Of a stretch of DNA of 19,153 nucleotides, positions 14,607 to 19,153 are shown in pieces. The notes below the pieces were generated by a model. The model had not been told where the DNA came from. It did not search any database and saw nothing but the letters and a program-made list of their open reading frames with translations. The stretch comes from SZUA-359 sp039809125 (GTDB taxonomy: Bacteria; Patescibacteriota; Saccharimonadia; Saccharimonadales; Saccharimonadaceae). Within the stretch, counting starts at the first letter, position 1. Each line of letters opens with the position of its first letter. The stretch is from contig JBDHUM010000020.1 of NCBI GenBank assembly GCA_039809125.1, forward strand, positions 1 to 19,153. The letters are read 5' to 3'. A program made the position numbers and the translations under genes.

Positions 14607-15365
14607 ATGCAGATAAATGCTAAAGGCTTGATGACACAATATCTCAAAGAGGGAGATGGCCCAGCGGCACTTGTGCTGCATGGCTGGGAGATGAGTTACG
14701 AGAATGTTCAGCCGATTGTTTCGGTACTTGCTAAAACTCATACTGTATATGCAGTAGATTTGCCAGGATTTGGTAAGACTGAGCAGCCAAAAGAGACATG
14801 GGGTGTTAGCGATTATGTGATCTTTGTGAAAGAATTTCTGGATTTGGTCGGAGTTAAAAAGCTTGATGTATTGGCTGGGCATTCATTAGGTGGGCGTATA
14901 TCCATCTATGGTGTTGCATCTGGTAAATTAAGCCCAAGCAAGCTCATTTTGATTGGTTCACCATCAGTAAAACACTCCAACTCTCTCCGTAACGTTGTTT
15001 ATAGAATCGCAGCAAAGCTAGGAAAATTGGCTCTTGGCTTACCGGGTCTTAGACGATATGCGTCAGGCGCTCGTGAAAAATTGTATCAATCAGCAAATAG
15101 CACGGACTATCTTCGAGCGGACAGGATGCGTGGTATTTTTTTGAAAATTATTAATGAAGATCTAAGTAGTCAAGCAAAAGAAATTACCGTACAGACATTA
15201 CTTATATGGGGAGCCGACGATGATCAAGTGCCATTAGTAGATGCAAGATATTTACACAAGGCTATTAAAAAATCAGTACTTAAGATCATTCAGGGCGCAG
15301 GACATTTTGTGCATAATGAGCAGCCAAATCGTGTCGGCCGCTTTATTGAGGATTTTCTCAAGTGA
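14607..15365 (+). CDS. Alpha/beta-fold hydrolase
   Basis: This 252-residue alpha/beta hydrolase has a serine-type catalytic triad: Ser93 in GHSLGG, Asp205 in WGADDDQVP and His233 in GAGHFVHNEQP. The oxyanion-hole segment LHGW is at 24-27. A cap-like insertion lies at about 120-190. The start is ATG 14607, because the TATAAT box at 14592 falls inside the extra residues of a longer reading from 14586. It has no signal peptide and is probably cytoplasmic. The last four bases overlap the GTG start of the MurF-like gene, so the two are translated together; substrate not inferable, though a link to cell-envelope precursors is suggested by context. Confidence 0.9.
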   Translation: MQINAKGLMTQYLKEGDGPAALVLHGWEMSYENVQPIVSVLAKTHTVYAVDLPGFGKTEQPKETWGVSDYVIFVKEFLDLVGVKKLDVLAGHSLGGRISIYGVASGKLSPSKLILIGSPSVKHSNSLRNVVYRIAAKLGKLALGLPGLRRYASGAREKLYQSANSTDYLRADRMRGIFLKIINEDLSSQAKEITVQTLLIWGADDDQVPLVDARYLHKAIKKSVLKIIQGAGHFVHNEQPNRVGRFIEDFLK

Positions 15366-16792
15366 AAGCTTTATTTTATTTGTATACGCCTGATTTTCTT
15401 AAAACGATTGTTTACATGTTACAGTCGACTGAGTATCGTATTGGTGACTACATAGCATGGTTGCTACGTACGGCAGATTTTCGAAAAGTCCAACAACGTA
15501 GAAGCCTGACTTACACGCATAAGGCACTATTGCTGCTTGGGTTTGCAGTAGTACTTGTAGCTGTCTGCTGGAGTATTGGTTTGATGCTAATAATTATGAA
15601 TTTTAATTCAAACTTGTGGTGGTTTGCTGGTGTAGGAATTATTGTTTCATTTCCTTTTATTGTTATGTGGGGAATTGTCATTCCACTAATTGTTGGCGAA
15701 AAACTCATTCAAAAACCACGCGAGAAAAAAATAATTGAATCTGCTCAAAAAACACTCGAGAATCATCAGGGCTATCGTATTGCCATTGCTGGAAGCTTTG
15801 GTAAAACTAGCTTTAAAGAAATGTTAAACACAGTTTTAACGGCAAAATTACATGTGGCAGCGAGTCCAGGTAACATGAATACGCCAATTGGCCTAAGCCG
15901 CTTTATAAAAAAACTTGATGGCTCTGAGGATGTGTTAGTATTTGAGCTCGGTGAAGAAAAAATCGGCGATGTAATGAGGTTGTGCAAGTTAACACAACCA
16001 AACTGCGGAGTGATAACAGGTATTAGTGAAGCTCACTTATCAAGCTTTGGAAATTTAAAAAATGCAATAAAGACGGTGTTTGAGCTGCGCGATTTTTTAG
16101 GCAACAACAAACTTTATGCAAATGGCGAAAACGCACATATCACTTCAGAGCTAGGAGATGATTATCAATTGCTTTATACAAAAAAAGGCATTAATGGCTG
16201 GACGGCCAAAAACATCGATGTAAGCCTAGAAGGTATGATGTTTGAAGTAACAAAAAATAACAGAACGTTTCAGCTACATTCGCGGCTGATCGGTGAACAT
16301 CAGATTGGACCCATGCTTGCATGTATAGACATAGCTGATTCGCTTGGTTTATCAACTGAAGAAATAATTGAAGGGATCGAGCATACGAAACCATTCGAAC
16401 ATCGCATGCAGCCATATCAGCTGGCAGGTGCGACTATTATTGACGACACCTATAATGGTAATATCAAGGGTATTGAGGCAGGTATCGGGCTGCTAAGTTC
16501 AATTGAGGCTACGAGAAAAATTTATGTGACGCCTGGGCTAGTTGACCAAGGCAGTGACTCAGCTGCAATTCACCAGCGAATAGGAGAGATGATTGCGCCT
16601 ATATTTGATATTGTTGTGTTGATGAAAAATTCTACAACTAATGATATTGAAAATGGACTAAAGCTGGCCGGCTATAACGGCCAAGTAATCATTATCGATA
16701 ACCCACTCTCATTTTACACAAACCTGCAGCATTTTGTTGCTAAGGGAGATGTTGTCTTGATGCAAAATGATTGGACTGACAACTATGCCTAG
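15362..16792 (+). CDS. murF: Membrane-anchored MurF-like Mur ligase
   Basis: MurF adds D-Ala-D-Ala to the UDP-MurNAc-tripeptide in peptidoglycan synthesis. This 476-residue protein has two N-terminal transmembrane segments (about 53-79 and 87-112), then the ATP loop AGSFGKTSFKE (143-153), ELGEE (195-199), SEAHLSSFG (222-230), a degenerate GEHQIG in place of the usual GxHN..N, EHRMQ and DDTYNGN (361-367). MurF normally begins with a soluble substrate-binding domain; it is absent here, replaced by the membrane region. GTG 15362 is preceded by GAGGA at nine bases and overlaps the previous stop (GTGA). Directly followed by ddl, whose product supplies D-Ala-D-Ala, which supports the assignment. 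It could be another membrane Mur-ligase type. Confidence 0.8.
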   Translation: MKALFYLYTPDFLKTIVYMLQSTEYRIGDYIAWLLRTADFRKVQQRRSLTYTHKALLLLGFAVVLVAVCWSIGLMLIIMNFNSNLWWFAGVGIIVSFPFIVMWGIVIPLIVGEKLIQKPREKKIIESAQKTLENHQGYRIAIAGSFGKTSFKEMLNTVLTAKLHVAASPGNMNTPIGLSRFIKKLDGSEDVLVFELGEEKIGDVMRLCKLTQPNCGVITGISEAHLSSFGNLKNAIKTVFELRDFLGNNKLYANGENAHITSELGDDYQLLYTKKGINGWTAKNIDVSLEGMMFEVTKNNRTFQLHSRLIGEHQIGPMLACIDIADSLGLSTEEIIEGIEHTKPFEHRMQPYQLAGATIIDDTYNGNIKGIEAGIGLLSSIEATRKIYVTPGLVDQGSDSAAIHQRIGEMIAPIFDIVVLMKNSTTNDIENGLKLAGYNGQVIIIDNPLSFYTNLQHFVAKGDVVLMQNDWTDNYA

Positions 16793-16804
16793 ACAAGGTA
16801 TAAT
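16776..16804 (+). promoter_or_regulatory. Strong sigma70-like promoter for ddl, inside and just after the murF-like gene
   Basis: CTGACA (16776-16781), 17-base spacer and perfect TATAAT (16799-16804). The -35 lies within the last codons of the murF-like gene. Predicted +1 is 16811, the A of an ATG. Confidence 0.75.
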
Positions 16805-16810
16805 ATGAGC

Positions 16811-17983
16811 ATGAAGACAGTTGCAGTTATTTTCGGAGGAAAGTCGACTGAGCATGATGTGTCAATCGTTACGGCACTCGTAAGCGTTATAAAGCCGCTC
16901 GAATTATTGGGAAATTATCGAGTTGAAGCAGTGTATATTACTAAAGACGGCGCGTGGTATTGTGATGATAGACTGAAGGATATTAGTTTGTATTCTTCTG
17001 GGCGAATTGATGAATTTCTAGTAAAAGAAAATCCCGTACAATTACTTTTTGCAGATGGCTTCAAGCTTATTAAGCAGTCACGTTTTGGAAAAAAGAACAT
17101 AATTACGGTTGACATTGCATTTCCCGCGACTCATGGGACCTATGGCGAAGATGGTAGCTTAATGGGCTTACTCCGAATGGCAGGTGTGGCGTATGTTGGC
17201 TGTGACATGGAGTCAAGTGTAATTGCTATGAACAAGCTACTTGCTCACGAAGTTGTGGAAGCAGCGGGCATTGTAGGCTATCCGTATGTAGGATTGTCGA
17301 GGGAGCAGTTTGGTAAAAATAAAGAAGAGGCATTGAAACAGTTTGATCAATTAAAATATCCACTATTTGTTAAGCCGGTCCGTCTCGGTTCAAGCATTGG
17401 AATTTCAAGAATTAATAATAAGCATGAACTTGGGGCTGCTCTAGAGACGGTATTTGCTTATGATACAACAGCTATCGTGGAGCAAGCGGTTTCGAACTTA
17501 ATTGAAGTGACAGTACCTGTTATTGGGCGAGGGAATAATATTCAGGTTGCCTGTGTCGAACGTCCGCTCGTAAATGAGAGAGCATTATTTGATTTTGAGA
17601 CAAAGTATATGAATCAAGGCAAGGGTGGTAAAAAGATGGGGCAAAAAGGGTCGAGTGGCGCCCAAGGGTACAGCGAAATTCCTGCGAAAATCAATGGCTC
17701 ACTTTATAAAGCAAGTGAACAACTGGCGCGTGATGTCTATCAAGCAATTGGCTGTGAGGGTATTGCGCGAGTTGACTTACTTATAGACAGCAAAAATGAA
17801 AAGGTGTACTTCAACGAGATAAATCCTCTTCCCGGAAGTCTTTATGCACATAACTGGCGTGTGGCCGGTGTATCAAATGTAGAACTCGTTGACAAGCTGA
17901 TTCAGTATGCCCTCGACCGACAAAAAGAACAGATCGATAAAACAACTACAAACTTTTCGACAAACTTTTTAAAGCAGTTTTAG
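16811..17983 (+). CDS. ddl: D-alanine--D-alanine ligase
   Basis: Ddl joins two D-Ala residues using ATP. The 390-residue protein has IFGGKSTEHDVS (7-18), HGTYGEDG (108-115), FVKPVRLGSSIGIS (186-199), ARVDLLID (319-326) and FNEINPLPGSL (334-344), with metal ligands D322, E336 and N338. A Lys/Gly-rich stretch at about 269-283, before YSEIPA, is longer and more basic than usual. The end has a short direct repeat (17948-17969) encoding TNFSTNF. ATG 16811 is preferred to ATG 16805, as +1 of the strong promoter falls on it and there is no Shine-Dalgarno for either. It follows the murF-like gene, its partner in the same pathway. Confidence 0.95.
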   Translation: MKTVAVIFGGKSTEHDVSIVTALVSVIKPLELLGNYRVEAVYITKDGAWYCDDRLKDISLYSSGRIDEFLVKENPVQLLFADGFKLIKQSRFGKKNIITVDIAFPATHGTYGEDGSLMGLLRMAGVAYVGCDMESSVIAMNKLLAHEVVEAAGIVGYPYVGLSREQFGKNKEEALKQFDQLKYPLFVKPVRLGSSIGISRINNKHELGAALETVFAYDTTAIVEQAVSNLIEVTVPVIGRGNNIQVACVERPLVNERALFDFETKYMNQGKGGKKMGQKGSSGAQGYSEIPAKINGSLYKASEQLARDVYQAIGCEGIARVDLLIDSKNEKVYFNEINPLPGSLYAHNWRVAGVSNVELVDKLIQYALDRQKEQIDKTTTNFSTNFLKQF

Positions 17984-17989
17984 TTGCAG

Positions 17990-17995
17990 TATAAT
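17990..17995 (+). promoter_or_regulatory. Candidate -10 box for the slipin gene
   Basis: TATAAT, seven bases after the ddl stop; the -35 position is poor. It would give a leader of about 26 bases with GGAGG (18020-18024) just before the ATG. Confidence 0.45.
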
Positions 17996-18027
17996 ACTAA
18001 GTATTAATATAAATAATATGGAGGCGT

Positions 18028-18771
18028 ATGGAACTATTCATTTGGGCATTGGCAATTATCGTTGGTTTTGTGATAAGTGGAATTAAAGTTATAAATCAAT
18101 ATGAGCGCGGAGTGGTTTTGACGCTTGGTAAGTATACCGGAATTCGTGAACCTGGATTACGTGTAATTGTGCCAATCTTTCAGAAACTCATTCGTGTAGA
18201 TGTTCGAAGCACGCCAATTGATGTCCCAAAACAAGAAATCATCACGCGTGATAACGTCACGGTAGGTGTCGATGCAGTAGTATATTTACGTGTTATTGAA
18301 GCAAGTAAGGCGGTGCTTGAAACTACGAATTATATCTATGCAACGAGTCAATTTGCTCAGGCTGCACTGCGTGATGTTACAGGAAATGCTGATATGGATG
18401 AGTTACTCAGTAAGCGTGAAGAAATCAGTCAACGAATTAAAGAGATCGTTGACAGTGAAACTGATAAATGGGGAATCGATGTTGAGAACGTAAAAATTCA
18501 GAATATCGAACTACCACAGGATATGAAGCGAGCAATGGCAAAGCAAGCAGAGGCCGAACGCGAAAGACGTGCAGTAGTGATTTCTGCTGAAGGTGAAAAA
18601 CAAGCGGCCCAGTCGGTGGCCGATGCAGCTGCAATGCTCAGTAAAATTCCTGGTGGTATCAATATTCGTACATTGCAAACACTTGAGAAAATTTCAGTCG
18701 AACCGAGCCAAAAGACATTGGTTGTGCTGCCAAGTGAGCTCACAAATCTAAAAGACATCTTTGTTAAATAG
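18028..18771 (+). CDS. SPFH-domain protein (slipin/stomatin-like)
   Basis: Slipins are membrane-associated scaffold proteins that form oligomers at membrane microdomains, often working with membrane proteases. The 247-residue protein has one N-terminal hydrophobic segment (3-21), then the SPFH domain: VINQYERGVVLTLGKY, GLRVIVPIFQKLIRVDVR, TRDNVTVGVDAVVYLRV and TKWGIDVENVKIQNIELPQDMKRAMAKQAEAERERRA. The end has the Ala/Glu-rich helix and NIRTLQTLEKI. The ATG has GGAGG three bases upstream, a short spacing. No NfeD partner is adjacent; a protease (HtpX) is encoded elsewhere in the window. Confidence 0.93.
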   Translation: MELFIWALAIIVGFVISGIKVINQYERGVVLTLGKYTGIREPGLRVIVPIFQKLIRVDVRSTPIDVPKQEIITRDNVTVGVDAVVYLRVIEASKAVLETTNYIYATSQFAQAALRDVTGNADMDELLSKREEISQRIKEIVDSETDKWGIDVENVKIQNIELPQDMKRAMAKQAEAERERRAVVISAEGEKQAAQSVADAAAMLSKIPGGINIRTLQTLEKISVEPSQKTLVVLPSELTNLKDIFVK

Positions 18772-18781
18772 TGTAAATAAC

Positions 18782-18856
18782 TGGTGCGGGTAGAGGGAGT
18801 CGAACCCTCGTCTCAACCTTGGGAAGGTCACATAATGGCCGTTATACGATACCCGC
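18782..18856 (-). tRNA. tRNA-Gly(CCC)
   Basis: The minus strand gives acceptor GCGGGTA/TACCCGC (perfect), D-arm, anticodon stem TGACC/GGTTG with loop TTCCCAA (anticodon CCC), and T-arm GAGGG/CCCTC with TTCGACT. Discriminator A and the CCA end are encoded. The tRNA reads a normal GGG codon; nothing suggests UGA decoding. Confidence 0.96.
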
Positions 18857-18873
18857 GCAACTTCTCTTATGAT

Positions 18874-18903
18874 AGTATACCTATATTGTTTTGATGATGC
18901 CAA
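18874..18903 (-). promoter_or_regulatory. Promoter for tRNA-Gly
   Basis: On the minus strand TTGGCA (18903-18898), 18-base spacer, TATACT (18879-18874). Predicted start near 18867, eleven bases before the tRNA. The -35 lies within the 3' end of the partial ORF at 18881. Confidence 0.6.
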
Positions 18904-19153
18904 ACGACAGAAAGGTTAAAATACCATCTGCTGCTGATAAAAAATATCCCAGCGTACGCTGGAGATACTTTTTTGGTGCGAATGTACGACGAGGCTCGAA
19001 CCTACTTTGAGCAGAATAGCTAAAACTCAGCCCTGCCGCCTGCGCGGGCAAGCCCGCGCTCGCCCCACCAGAAAAACCGTCCTTTGATTCATTTTTTGAG
19101 ATTCCCCCCGCCGTATTTTTCTTTTTTAGTTGAAAAGGTCGGATTTCTGGTGG
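18881..19153 (-). CDS. C-terminal part of an unidentified minus-strand ORF
   Basis: The minus strand is open for 90 codons from the window's right edge to a TAG at 18883-18881; the start lies outside. The translation has an early basic part (FQLKKKN), a Gly/Ala/Ser-rich middle (SGGASAGLPAQAAGLSFS), a basic stretch (FEPRRTFAPKK) and a hydrophobic end (GILTFLSFGII). I recognise no family. Doubt remains: a terminator-like palindrome (18939-18974) and a GC hairpin (19042-19059) lie within it, so the ORF could run by chance through non-coding DNA. GC content in the middle is higher than in the rest of the window. Confidence 0.45.
   Translation of the reverse strand, partial: PPEIRPFQLKKKNTAGGISKNESKDGFSGGASAGLPAQAAGLSFSYSAQSRFEPRRTFAPKKYLQRTLGYFLSAADGILTFLSFGIIKTI
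18939..18974. terminator. Terminator-like palindrome
   Basis: A six-A run, TATC, the perfect 14-bp palindrome CCAGCGTACGCTGG (18949-18962), then A, GATA, C and a six-T run form a symmetric intrinsic terminator layout on both strands. It lies inside the open frame at 18881-19153, and this conflict is unresolved. Confidence 0.5.
19042..19059. repeat. GC-rich perfect inverted repeat
   Basis: GCGCGGGC-AA-GCCCGCGC is an 8-bp palindrome with two bases between arms, in the most GC-rich part of the window. A second, longer-range inverted pair (about 19065-19079 with 19140-19153, nearly identical arms beginning CCACCAGAAA) flanks the next 60 bases. Confidence 0.6.

Noticed and set aside
17811..17850. 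Ddl motif EINPLPG instead of EINTLPG as an anomaly
   Set aside because: Pro is accepted at this position in the known Ddl signature, so it is ordinary variation.
18981..19022. Small plus-strand ORF (MYDEARTYFEQNS)
   Set aside because: Thirteen codons with no Shine-Dalgarno, inside the palindrome-rich stretch; nothing supports expression.
18970..19085. tmRNA, SRP RNA or RNase P RNA at the right edge, suggested by GGTTCGAGCC and CCACCA
   Set aside because: The TTCGA segment cannot form a five-pair T-stem with a matching acceptor, and no tag reading frame, SRP tetraloop region or RNase P core motif is seen.
1..19153. Defence island, CRISPR array, toxin-antitoxin pair, phage or transposon
   Set aside because: No repeats with spacers, nucleases, integrases, transposases or paired small toxin/antitoxin genes were seen on either strand.

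Overview
The window looks like a chromosomal segment from a small, host-dependent bacterium of the Candidatus Saccharibacteria (TM7, Patescibacteria) type. This placement is an inference from gene content: lemA-htpX, a divergent LigA, a membrane-anchored MurF-like ligase next to Ddl, typA, rarA, many small nucleotide-cleaning enzymes, tight gene packing and moderate GC. No rRNA or other marker fixes it. TGA is used as a normal stop (for example at the ends of lemA and the alpha/beta hydrolase), so the UGA=Gly code of Gracilibacteria/SR1 does not apply. No phage, transposase, CRISPR array or defence locus is visible.

Layout. Positions 1-297 hold the start of a divergent minus-strand gene and the lemA promoter region. 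Positions 298-4892 read rightwards as lemA, htpX, a six-TM orphan membrane protein and ligA, with overlapping ends. They run straight into a nucleotide-hygiene group (4896-6914): a MazG-like pyrophosphohydrolase, an HD phosphohydrolase, a HAM1/RdgB-like protein and a NUDIX hydrolase. A DUF1653 protein and a PGPGW membrane protein follow. A hairpin terminator at 7635-7663 separates these from a minus-strand RRM RNA-binding protein and a two-to-three-helix membrane protein. Next come a small lipoprotein (8572-9069), tRNA-Ala(GGC), a second NUDIX gene (minus) and typA (plus). A GH37 trehalase converges on rarA. From a divergent promoter, an alpha/beta hydrolase, a membrane MurF-like ligase and ddl run to 17983, then a slipin/SPFH protein. 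At the right end are tRNA-Gly(CCC) on the minus strand and the C-terminal part of an unidentified minus-strand ORF in a palindrome-rich, GC-rich stretch.

Functional themes: membrane protein quality control (LemA, HtpX, slipin), DNA replication/repair (LigA, RarA), dNTP-pool sanitation, translation under stress (TypA, RRM protein), D-Ala-D-Ala peptidoglycan precursor synthesis (MurF-like, Ddl) and trehalose use.

Most interesting signals. (1) Five genes have a sigma70-like -10 hexamer at exactly -12 to -7 relative to an ATG that lacks a Shine-Dalgarno, which predicts leaderless mRNAs. (2) typA appears to be preceded by a seven-codon leader ORF with its own Shine-Dalgarno and a 4-nt stop/start overlap. 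(3) LigA lacks all four zinc-finger cysteines and two conserved NMN-pocket residues. (4) The HAM1-like protein has lost its usual C-terminal motifs. (5) The MurF-like ligase has transmembrane helices in place of the usual N-terminal domain. (6) The right edge carries a terminator-like palindrome inside an open reading frame.
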